Assembly (NCBI GenBank): GCA_034189695.1
Contig: JAXHUA010000141.1
Span: 1-64,000 of the forward strand
Length of the DNA stretch: 64,000 nt
Source: JAXHUA01 sp034189695
GTDB taxonomy: Bacteria > Chloroflexota > Dehalococcoidia > E44-bin15
Reading direction: 5' to 3'
In this document: in pieces, positions 48,101 through 56,359 of the stretch
Position numbering within the stretch: position 1 is the stretch's first letter
Layout: each line of letters opens with the position of its first letter
Program-made: the position numbers and the translations under genes
The notes under the pieces: model-generated
Told to the model about the DNA's origin: nothing
The model's database searches: none
What the model saw: only the letters and a program-made list of their open reading frames with translations

Positions 48101-49054
48101 GCCCTGCTCAGGTCCGTGGCGCAGGCGCTGAGGTCCGAACTCAGGAAGCCCGACATGGCGTTTCGCTACGGGGGCGACGAGTTCACCATCATCCTGCCGG
48201 AGACAGACGCGGAGAAGGCCAAGGGCATCATCGACCGCCTGAGGTTGGCCCGGATGGAAGTGCTCCAGACAGACGGCTACACTTCACGCCTTTTCCTCAA
48301 CTTCAGTGCCGGGATCGCCGAGTTCCCGCAGAATGCCGAGACAGCCGATGGCCTGGTGTTCCTGGCTGACACCGCGCTCTATCATTCGAAGAGGGCCGGG
48401 GGCAACCGGTCGACGCTGGTGTCGGATTTGGGTGAGCTGGCGGCAGACGTCGTCGACAGTGCCACTATGGACCAGGTATACGCCCTGGCCGCAACGGTCG
48501 ACGCGAGAGATCCCCACACCTACGGTCACTCGAAGCGGGTGGCGACAGTATCCGAGATGATCGGCACGGCGATCGGGCTTCGGCCGAAGCAGATAAGTGA
48601 CCTGCGGGCCGGGGCGCTTCTTCATGATATCGGCAAGGTGGGCGTGCCCGACTCGATCCTGACCAAGCCCGATAGGCCTTCGGAGCCTGAGTGGATGATT
48701 ATTCGCAAGCACCCGGTCGAAGGCGCGAAGATCGTGGGATACGTGAAGGAGCTGGAGGGGCTGGTGCCTCTGATACGGCATCACCACGAGTGGTACGATG
48801 GCAGCGGCTACCCCGACGGACTCAGGGGAGAGAAAATACCTTTGGGTGCTCGAATCATCAGTGTTGCCGACGCGTACGACACAATGACCACGCCGCGCCC
48901 TTACCGGCAGGTCGTATCGTCGGACGAGGCCTGTAGGGAGCTGGAGCGCTGCTCAGGCACTCAGTTCGATCCGCGCCTGGTTAAGGCATTCCAGGCGGCG
49001 TTGAAGGAAAAAGCGCAGGTTGAAGCGCGTCAGGCAGAGCACTTCCCCCTGTAG
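42134..49054 (+). CDS. Giant multi-PAS/GAF-GGDEF-HD-GYP cyclic-di-GMP protein
   Basis: A 2,306-residue signalling protein. It begins with a GAF-like segment (about 15-200) and a short coiled coil, then about twelve PAS-type units. I count PAC-like ends (DITERK, DVTERR, DISERK) at each boundary. A further GAF domain (about 1770-1930) leads to GGDEF at residues 2013-2017, with the RxxD inhibitory site (R2004-D2007) five residues before it, and to an HD-GYP domain with HD at 2164-2165 and GYP at 2225-2227. It should both make and break cyclic-di-GMP under control of many sensors. No transmembrane segment is evident, so it is probably cytoplasmic. The ATG at 42134 follows GGAGGGG. Confidence 0.92.
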   Translation: MQHDGTKNRIAPDQNGKDDSHSADEVLMLSRCAMDLVELSPDDDVFHFIGERLLELAGDCYIVVNSFDEATGQFCLRHVLGARQPVQAIARVMGRHPVGLSVPIRSEGRRGLTTGRLELVPGGLYEIGAGSMPRRVCRGIEMALGVAHWHAIGFAWRGQLFGSAIVATRKPPPPRTVRLIEAFIKEASVALQRWLAEEALRKAHADLEQRVEERTRELSDAVSRLEAEIAERAKAEEQLKRERTARDAIVSLNPYAISMYDSEGHFTSGNQAFQELFGSTPPSDYSLFTDPILLANGYLEELLKLKKGEAVPLPAVWYNPHLVRADVPDAPRYVRGVAFPIKGGGDEIRGIVAMHEDVSESTRRDEELHLKDCALAASINAIALADSDGRLTYVNAAFLKLWGYDDDKQVIGRPSREFWQASRNLAGHAGAKPGGWRGEAIGVNREGAAFVVELSASVVTDGDGQPGFTMASFIDVTERRRLEDVLRESEELSRGMLSAARAAVYIVQDGCFLYVNPQFEQITGRAMAELSGAHCLEHVHPDDRKAVRQKAVEQLKGQSTPPYEFRYMCKDGRTLHLMEKVASIMYKGKPTTVGSFMDVTDLKRAQDELSRSEERYRSLIETAGAGVATVDHEGRLAFVNGALCAMVGRAEDELLGEPVTDLVHADDRPKIAGLLGKVSGTLLSGRVVEFRAIHRDGHVVWCHTCPTMVRREDGTAGFNAIIHDVTERKLLEDRFRSLIEHAFDVIEILDESGIIQYASPAVESGLGYKPEEVLGQNARAFLHPDDAGRLGSLLAELVEDPGGTSRTQFRCRHKDGSWRHLAVVGQNHLDDPAVAGIVVNARDITESKLADEAVRRSQRELLQIVDGSSIPMFVVNSEHVVTHWNRACENLTGMLAADVVGTSEHWAPFYPESRPLMADLVADNVPQGEMAEHYNGRFARSTLVEGAFEAEGFFPKLGEQGKWLYFTAAPLRDDDGHTVGAIETLHDTTDRRRAEEDLFESEEKYRHLFGNAQAALYRTSVSDGRVLECNEVYARLLGYDSREQCLAERVASHHYLDHGTRDRLLRQLREQGEIRDAEVEVTRRDGTPVWLSYSARLYAERDCIEGAVIDITESKKAQEALRLSEERYRLLIENANEAIIVAQDGAFKYANAKAGEMTGLSLEELAATPFMDVIHPDDRQLVAERHMRRLQGEEFEHVYSFRMVDREGNIKWVQINAVLMEWQGRPATLNLLTDVTEKKEAENQLRESESRYRLLAENVTDVIWTLDDKLKYTYLSPSVERLLGFTVEEACAKTLEDRLTPDSLGVVRKAMEEELLKAGPPYRTTSTMELEQYRKDGSTVWTEASMTLLRDANDEVQGMLGITRDISERKQAEEAVRESEARFRRFVGNAPDITFRWSVEEGLEYVSASALRVTGYTPEELLTDPELAAGISRARDLDMGLDYRQAAAEGHALPPREFAFARRGGGEAYLEIRAVPLVDGSGELTAFEGILRDITERKQVEEALRRSEEFSSSLLANAPSAILVVNPDSSIRYVNPALEELTGFSAGELMGSGPPYPWWTVDALERTGRDLMDAIPRGARGLEQLYRKKNGEDFWVELTAVPIIETDGELKYHLVTWVDITERKQGEEALRHSEYKYRTAIESARDGVLILNRDWVIVDANRMSVSSVGYDYKEQLVGRSIADVVDDDTAGGLGETLRGTLEKHGYLANLEVTARTRDARSLPVQVNISQVLDRWGEPTSYMVVVRDVSERKRAEEAAQRYTRNLEALHAISIAVSQTLDLDEMLESALDKVLKVTGTDAGYIHLFDAERRELVLKAHRGLSERYVAAIETMGVSEEAMKRWHDAYPEPAFRMRRILSEPSFAAANSAGREESIHTSVAVPLWSKSVMHGGLTLVSHARRRFKPEELELLEAIGNEIAVGIENAKLLERTKELSATDELTGLYNRRQFFELLEGELNRMHRYGGSFTLAMVDLDEFKEYNDRFGHSNGDALLRSVAQALRSELRKPDMAFRYGGDEFTIILPETDAEKAKGIIDRLRLARMEVLQTDGYTSRLFLNFSAGIAEFPQNAETADGLVFLADTALYHSKRAGGNRSTLVSDLGELAADVVDSATMDQVYALAATVDARDPHTYGHSKRVATVSEMIGTAIGLRPKQISDLRAGALLHDIGKVGVPDSILTKPDRPSEPEWMIIRKHPVEGAKIVGYVKELEGLVPLIRHHHEWYDGSGYPDGLRGEKIPLGARIISVADAYDTMTTPRPYRQVVSSDEACRELERCSGTQFDPRLVKAFQAALKEKAQVEARQAEHFPL

Positions 49055-49168
49055 GGCGAATCCGTGAAAGCCAGTCATCCGCCAGACAAGCGAACTGAGA
49101 GTCACGACGGCTCCGCACACGGGCGGGGGCGGCAGGTGTACGGAGCAAAGAGGACTGAGGGACAACCG

Positions 49169-52100
49169 ATGGACGAACTGACGAACACAGGACAGCGAGC
49201 TGCCGCATCGGCGGAAACGCATTCCGCTGGGTCGGTGACGCCGGACGATGGGCTGTACCGCTCTTTTGCCGAGTACGCCTCCGATTTCATCTGGACCATG
49301 GACATGAGCCTGCGCTACACCTACGTCAGTCCATCCGTGACAAGCCTCCTGGGCTACACTGTCGAGGAGGCGAAGGACCTGAGGCTGGAAGACTTGATGG
49401 ACCAACAGTACATTGACCTGGCTGCCAGCGTGCTGGCTGAGGAGTTGTCGGTCCAGCAGACACCTGACCTGGGGAAGTCGCGAACCTTGGAGTCCGAGCT
49501 GAAGCGCAAGGATGGTTCGACCGTGTGGGTCGAGTCAAGGATGAAGTTCGTGCGAGATGCGAACGGGGAGCGAGTAGGCATCTCGGGGATCTCGCGTGAC
49601 ATAACGGAGCGGAAGCAGGCTCAGCAGAAGATAGAGCACCTCACACGGTTGTTGCGTGCCATCCGCAATGTCAATCGGCTCATTACGAAAGAGAGGGACC
49701 GCGACGCGCTGCTGGAGGCGGCGTGTCGCAATCTCGTTGACACCCCGGGCTATGACAGCGCGTGGGTCTGTGTGTTTGGCGAACGTGGACGGCCGGTGTC
49801 CGTTGCTCAGGCCGGTCTGGGGGCGTGTTTCGTGCCGATGGAGGAGTGGCTGGTCGGGGGCAACCTGTCGAGCTGTGGTGAGAAGGCTTCGAAGGGGCCT
49901 GGTGTGGTAGTAACCAGGGCCTCGACTCGCGCCTGCGGCGATTGCCCGTTGCTCTCCTGTTGTGCCAGCAGCTTGGCTGTGACGACTCGACTGGAGTGCG
50001 ACGGGAAAGTCTACGGCGTGCTGTCGATCGTAGCCCCCTTGTGGCTCAAACCAGACACGGAGGAGCGGATGCTGCTCCAGGAGGTGGCGATGGACATCGC
50101 CTTCGCTCTCCAGACCATGGAATCGGAGGAGGAGCGCCGGGGTGCGGAGGAGGCGCTGAAGGAGTCAGAGGAACTCTCCCGGGGCCTGCTGGAGGCGGTG
50201 ACGGTCGGGACGTACATTGTCCAGGACGGCAAGTTCCAGTACGTGAACCCGCGGTTCCAGGAGATAACAGGTTACACCGGGCACGAGCTCCTCGGTACCC
50301 AGTCTCTGGACTACGTGCATACCGAGGACAGGGAGACGGTCCGTGGGAAGGCGATAGACTGTCTCAAGGGCAGGAGCAGTTCGGCCTACGAGTACCGGTA
50401 CCTGCGCAAGGACGGCGACGTACTGTGGATTCTGGAGAGGGTGGCATCCATCGTGCATCGGGGGCGCCTGGCTACGGTGGGCAGCTTCATGGACATCACC
50501 GAGCGCAAACGCGCAGAGCACGCGCTGCGCGATAGCGAGGAGAAATACCGCAACCTGGTCGAACGAGCCAACGACGGTATCCTGATCATCCAGGGGGGCA
50601 TCATCAAGTACGCCAACCAACGGTTGGCCGAGATGGGCGGGTATACGCTGAGCGACCTGATCGGGGTCCCATTCATCAGCTTCGTCCACCCTGACGAAGT
50701 CCGCAATGCGGCCAATCGCTACAAGCGACGGATGGCGGGAGAGACCCTTGAATCCGTGTACGAGACTGTTCTCAGGCGCAAGGACCGGTCCGACCTCCAC
50801 GCCGAGATCAATGCCGGGGTGGTCACATACGATGACAGTGCCGCCGACCTGGTCTTCGTCCGCGACACCACAGAGCGCAGGATGGCTGAGGAGAACGCGC
50901 GGCAGTCCGAGATCAAGTATCACACCGCTCTCGAATCGGCGCGGGACGGTATCATCATAATCGACTCGGACGGCATCGTCGTTGATGTCAATCAAACGTG
51001 CCTGGGTGCGTTGGGATGCAACTCCAAAGACGAGGTGGTGGGGTCCCATGTTGTCGGCCTGCTGGCGCCGGAAACCCAGCGGCAAATGGAGCGGGGACTG
51101 CGGGGGAGTCTTGAAAAGACGCTGGTCGAGGGCAAGGGGTACGTCACCAATCTCGAACTGGTGGCGCGCTCCGCAGACGGAAGGCAGTTCCCCATTGAGG
51201 TGAACGTTTCGCGCCTGAGCGATGAAAGGGGTCAGGGGAGAGGGAGCGTGATCGTGATTAGAGACATCACGGAGCGCAAGCGCGTGGAGAAGCAGCTCCT
51301 CGACCACACGATGCGCCTCGAGGCCCTTCATGCCATAAGCGCCGCGGTGATCCAGTCGCTCGATCTGGACACCATGCTGAAGAGCGCGCTCGACAAGGTG
51401 GTCGAGGTCATCGGAGCGAACGCTGGGTACATACACCTGTTCGACACTGAAAGCAGGGAACTGGTCCTGAAGGCGCAGCGCGGCCTCTCACAGCGGTACA
51501 TTGAAGCGATAGGCAGACTCAGCGTGCGTGAGGAGGCGATGCAGCGCTGGGCGACATACCCGGAGCCATCGTTCCGACCGGACGGCATCGTCGACCAGTT
51601 GGGCGACCGGTCGGTGGGCGCTGCCGACGGGTCCGACATGCTGCGGATTCTGGTGTCCATACCGCTGTGGTCGAAATCAGGAATGCAGGGGGGCCTTACG
51701 CTTGTTGGGAACACGTCGCGCCACTTCCCCCCCGAGGAACTCGACCTCCTCAAGGCCATCGGCAACGAGATAGCGGTAGGAATAGAGAACGCCAGATTGC
51801 TTGGAAAGACCAAGCAGCTCTCCATAACGGATGAGCTGACGGCGCTGCACAATCGCCGCCACTTCTATGAGGTGCTGGAGAACGAGATGAACCGCACCCA
51901 GCGCTACGGTCACTCCTTCTCACTGGTGATGGTCGACCTCGATGGTTTCAAGGAGTACAACGACAAGTACGGCCACACCAACGGTGATACCGTGCTGAGG
52001 TCGCTTGCCCAGATGCTCAAATCGTTGCTGAGGAAGAGCGACACCGCGTTCCGCTACGGTGGAGATGAGTTCACCATCATTCTCCCTGGTACCGAGGTAG

Positions 52101-52951
52101 AGAAGGCGAAGAAGATAGTCGACCGGATACGGGACAGATGGCCGGAGATACCGAAGGCGGAATCGGCGGCACTGGATAACCCGCTGGGGTTCAGCGCCGG
52201 CATCGGCCAGTACCCCGACGATGCCGAAACCGCCGATGGACTGATATTCCTCGCCGACACCGCCCTGTATCACTCCAAGAGGACCGGCGGGTACAGGTCA
52301 ACCGTTGTGTCCGACCTGCCGAGCCTGGCGTTGAAGCATCACGACAGAGCCACGCTGGACCACGTGTACGCCCTCTCGGCGACGGTGGACGCCAGGGACC
52401 CGTTCACTTACGGCCACTCCGAACGAGTCGCCACGATAGCGGAGATGATTGGGAGGGCGGCGGGTCTGCCCCCGGAAGAACTCGCCGACCTGGAGTTTGG
52501 CGCTCTGCTGCATGACATTGGCAAGGTTGGCGTTCCCGACTCGATTCTCACCAAACCCGACAAACTCACTGAAAAGGAGTGGAGGGTGATGCGTAAGCAT
52601 CCGGGTGAGGGAGCGAAGATAATCGGGCATGTCAAGGAGCTGGCTTCCGTGGTTCCCATGGTGCGGCACCATCACGAGTGGTACGATGGCAGCGGGTATC
52701 CGGACGGGATCAAGGGTGAAGAGATTCCCATCTGCGCTCGAATCATCAGCATAGCGGACGCCTATGACACCATGACCACGCTGCGTCCCTATCGGGTGCC
52801 AATGTCGCAGAGGGCGGCGTTGGAGGAACTGCGGCGCTGCTCCGGCACTCAGTTTGACCCGGAGCTGGTCGAGCACTTCGCCAGCGTTCTGAGTGAGGCG
52901 GATGCCCATGACGCAACGGGGGCGAAGTCGGTGTTCCCAGCGCGAAAATAG
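49169..52951 (+). CDS. Multi-PAS/GAF-GGDEF-HD-GYP cyclic-di-GMP protein
   Basis: A 1,260-residue paralogue of the previous gene, 114 bases downstream. Domain order: PAS (about 20-140), a cysteine-rich GAF-like domain (about 155-320), three PAS units (about 335-710), a second GAF (about 720-875), GGDEF (964-968, with an RxxD site just before it) and HD-GYP (HD at 1115-1116, GYP at 1176-1178). The last GAF-GGDEF-HD-GYP block is closely related to that of the neighbour, showing tandem duplication. The first GAF has CGDCPLLSCC, a cluster that could bind metal or an iron-sulphur centre. The ATG at 49169 follows TGAGGG; GTG at 49064 is a longer alternative. Confidence 0.92.
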   Translation: MDELTNTGQRAAASAETHSAGSVTPDDGLYRSFAEYASDFIWTMDMSLRYTYVSPSVTSLLGYTVEEAKDLRLEDLMDQQYIDLAASVLAEELSVQQTPDLGKSRTLESELKRKDGSTVWVESRMKFVRDANGERVGISGISRDITERKQAQQKIEHLTRLLRAIRNVNRLITKERDRDALLEAACRNLVDTPGYDSAWVCVFGERGRPVSVAQAGLGACFVPMEEWLVGGNLSSCGEKASKGPGVVVTRASTRACGDCPLLSCCASSLAVTTRLECDGKVYGVLSIVAPLWLKPDTEERMLLQEVAMDIAFALQTMESEEERRGAEEALKESEELSRGLLEAVTVGTYIVQDGKFQYVNPRFQEITGYTGHELLGTQSLDYVHTEDRETVRGKAIDCLKGRSSSAYEYRYLRKDGDVLWILERVASIVHRGRLATVGSFMDITERKRAEHALRDSEEKYRNLVERANDGILIIQGGIIKYANQRLAEMGGYTLSDLIGVPFISFVHPDEVRNAANRYKRRMAGETLESVYETVLRRKDRSDLHAEINAGVVTYDDSAADLVFVRDTTERRMAEENARQSEIKYHTALESARDGIIIIDSDGIVVDVNQTCLGALGCNSKDEVVGSHVVGLLAPETQRQMERGLRGSLEKTLVEGKGYVTNLELVARSADGRQFPIEVNVSRLSDERGQGRGSVIVIRDITERKRVEKQLLDHTMRLEALHAISAAVIQSLDLDTMLKSALDKVVEVIGANAGYIHLFDTESRELVLKAQRGLSQRYIEAIGRLSVREEAMQRWATYPEPSFRPDGIVDQLGDRSVGAADGSDMLRILVSIPLWSKSGMQGGLTLVGNTSRHFPPEELDLLKAIGNEIAVGIENARLLGKTKQLSITDELTALHNRRHFYEVLENEMNRTQRYGHSFSLVMVDLDGFKEYNDKYGHTNGDTVLRSLAQMLKSLLRKSDTAFRYGGDEFTIILPGTEVEKAKKIVDRIRDRWPEIPKAESAALDNPLGFSAGIGQYPDDAETADGLIFLADTALYHSKRTGGYRSTVVSDLPSLALKHHDRATLDHVYALSATVDARDPFTYGHSERVATIAEMIGRAAGLPPEELADLEFGALLHDIGKVGVPDSILTKPDKLTEKEWRVMRKHPGEGAKIIGHVKELASVVPMVRHHHEWYDGSGYPDGIKGEEIPICARIISIADAYDTMTTLRPYRVPMSQRAALEELRRCSGTQFDPELVEHFASVLSEADAHDATGAKSVFPARK

Positions 52952-52989
52952 CGATGGCTGGTGGGGCGTGCTGCCGGGCGGCGTGACGG

Positions 52990-54900
<1,911 letters not shown>

Positions 54901-54984
54901 TCAGGCTCCGCCGATGCCATAGAACGGCTAGAGCGAAGCGTGCGGGAAATACTGAAGAACGGTCAAAAAGGGTTCCTCCCATAA

Positions 54985-55413
54985 TTATAGCACAGAGCCC
55001 CGTTCATTGGAAGTTGCCGCCTCTTGACTTAGCTTCCACCGGACGTAGCTCAGGTAGGGCAAAAGCTCCACCTTCTCTTGCTCGCTCAACTGTGAGAAGG
55101 GATCAACCGCACTGGGGATTTCGTCCTTAAGCGAAGCCACCAGGTCCATGGGTATGCGGTTGAGGGCTTTGCACAGCTCGACGTAGCGCACCCCATACAC
55201 ACTGGCCCACATAGCCAGCGCTCCGTCCTTGGGCTTCTTCCACCCCCCTTCTACTTGGTACACGAAACCGGGCGAGACGCTGAGCTTCGTGGCTATGTCC
55301 GCCACGCGCGGAATACGTCCACTGACGTCTTCACGCAAGCGGCTTCTGGCGTCCCGTAACCGGTTGCCAAGCACCGCGTAGGGGCGTCGCTTCCTGGAGC
55401 CCGTGTCCAACAC
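54985..55413 (-). CDS. XRE-family regulator, phage-repressor-like
   Basis: A 142-residue regulator with an HTH near the N-terminus (RIPRVADIATKLSVSPGFVYQ) and the tail SEQEKVELLPYLSYVRWKLS. The -10 box AATAAT (55421-55426) overlaps the first ATG (55422), so the GTG at 55413, seven bases after the -10 and without a leader, is listed; ATG at 55422 and TTG at 55449 are in frame. It is divergent from a second promoter sharing a pair of inverted half-sites, the layout of a phage repressor. gyrB lies downstream in the same direction. Confidence 0.85.
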   Translation of the reverse strand: MLDTGSRKRRPYAVLGNRLRDARSRLREDVSGRIPRVADIATKLSVSPGFVYQVEGGWKKPKDGALAMWASVYGVRYVELCKALNRIPMDLVASLKDEIPSAVDPFSQLSEQEKVELLPYLSYVRWKLSQEAATSNERGSVL

Positions 55414-55420
55414 GTGGGAC

Positions 55421-55487
55421 ATTATTACACCAAATTGTGCAAAAGTCAAGCTTATGTATTGACATTTTCAACCATTTGGTGTAGTAT
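55421..55487. promoter_or_regulatory. Divergent promoter pair with inverted operator half-sites
   Basis: The minus-strand promoter is TTGACT (55444-55449), 17 bp, AATAAT (55421-55426). The plus-strand promoter is TTGACA (55459-55464), 17 bp, TAGTAT (55482-55487). TACACCAAAT (55426-55435) and ATTTGGTGTA (55474-55483) are exact inverted repeats, one overlapping the -10 region of each promoter. The symmetric arrangement suits binding by the XRE protein encoded alongside. Confidence 0.75.
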
Positions 55488-55493
55488 GTATCC

Positions 55494-55575
55494 GCAATCC
55501 CCATCAGAGTTGTTGTTCTGGGGACACCCCCAGACCCCCGCCAGAGGGGAGCCTCCTCCAGGCTCCCCTCCGTGA
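55494..55575 (+). ncRNA. Possible small RNA with two hairpins
   Basis: The plus-strand promoter next to the XRE gene would yield an RNA starting near 55494. It contains two hairpins: 55518-55523 with 55528-55533, and a 10-bp perfect stem 55544-55553 with 55561-55570. No convincing open frame lies in it, and the next genes are on the other strand. A short T-run is lacking at the end, so the second hairpin may instead terminate the opposing phage operon. Confidence 0.3.
55544..55570 (-). terminator. Hairpin downstream of the phage operon
   Basis: A 10-bp perfect stem (55544-55553 with 55561-55570) lies about 30 bp past the last phage gene. It lacks a U-run on either strand, so termination is possible but not certain. 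Confidence 0.4.
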
Positions 55576-55600
55576 TTTGACCGGCGGTTGGGTCTCCGCT

Positions 55601-56317
55601 TCACTTCCTCACCCCGTCCAGGATGAACATGGAGCCGGCGTATATCTGGCCGATGACAGGCGTGACGGTGATCCTGGATATCCTCGAGGTGGTGTTGTTC
55701 CACCTGCCGGTAATGTGGCGTAGAGAGGAGCTTCCCAGGCCGGCAAAGCTGAGCCACTCCTTTTGCACTGTGGCGTCGCGGTTCTGGATGTAGATGAAGG
55801 CAACTCCGTAGTGGAGGTCGTCGAACATACCGAGCACGCCGAAGGTGTTCGCCTCTACCAGCGTGGTGCGTACACCGCTCGAGTCGGCGAGAAGGTCGCG
55901 GAAATCGTAGTTCTGTCCGTCGTCGTCGTTGAAGCGAAGGCCGGTGGACATGGGGCCGCCGTACGTTGACCTTCTGATGAGGGCGAGAAGCCTGAAGGCG
56001 GCGTGGTCCGCGGAGAGTCCCTCGAAGTCCACCGCCGTGGCGTTCTCGTCGAGGACTCTTGTCTCGATGTGTTCCCAGGGCCAGCCGCGCTGGCTGTGGC
56101 CCGAGGTGGAGAAGACGGCGGTCACCACGGCATCGTGCGGGTTGGACTCGTCCAGGAAGATGACGGCGCAGGGCAGGCCGGGGACCATCGTCGCCGGGGG
56201 TATGGCGCGTGACACGGGCACCCCTTCGAGCCACACCGAAAGACTGCCGGCAACCTGTACTGTGGCGGTGTAGGACTGGGGATCGAAGCCCTGTATGATT
56301 CCCTTTCTGATCATCAT
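55601..56317 (-). CDS. Phage tail or baseplate-like protein
   Basis: A 238-residue protein, last of the phage operon. It begins MIRKGIIQGFDPQSYTATVQ and contains a core with GVPVSRAIPPATMVPGLPCAVIF, the OB-like small beta-barrel typical of phage baseplate or tail-hub proteins (gpV/gp5-like N-terminus). The C-terminal half (TGLRFNDDDGQNYDF) looks like a receptor- or host-binding appendage but has no named match. It follows the 649-residue tail gene with a 42-base gap. I am fairly confident it is a structural tail component; the exact role is not established. Confidence 0.6.
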   Translation of the reverse strand: MMIRKGIIQGFDPQSYTATVQVAGSLSVWLEGVPVSRAIPPATMVPGLPCAVIFLDESNPHDAVVTAVFSTSGHSQRGWPWEHIETRVLDENATAVDFEGLSADHAAFRLLALIRRSTYGGPMSTGLRFNDDDGQNYDFRDLLADSSGVRTTLVEANTFGVLGMFDDLHYGVAFIYIQNRDATVQKEWLSFAGLGSSSLRHITGRWNNTTSRISRITVTPVIGQIYAGSMFILDGVRK

Positions 56318-56359
56318 GGCGCTCCCTTCGTGTTGCTCGGGGCAAGCCCTTCACATTCC

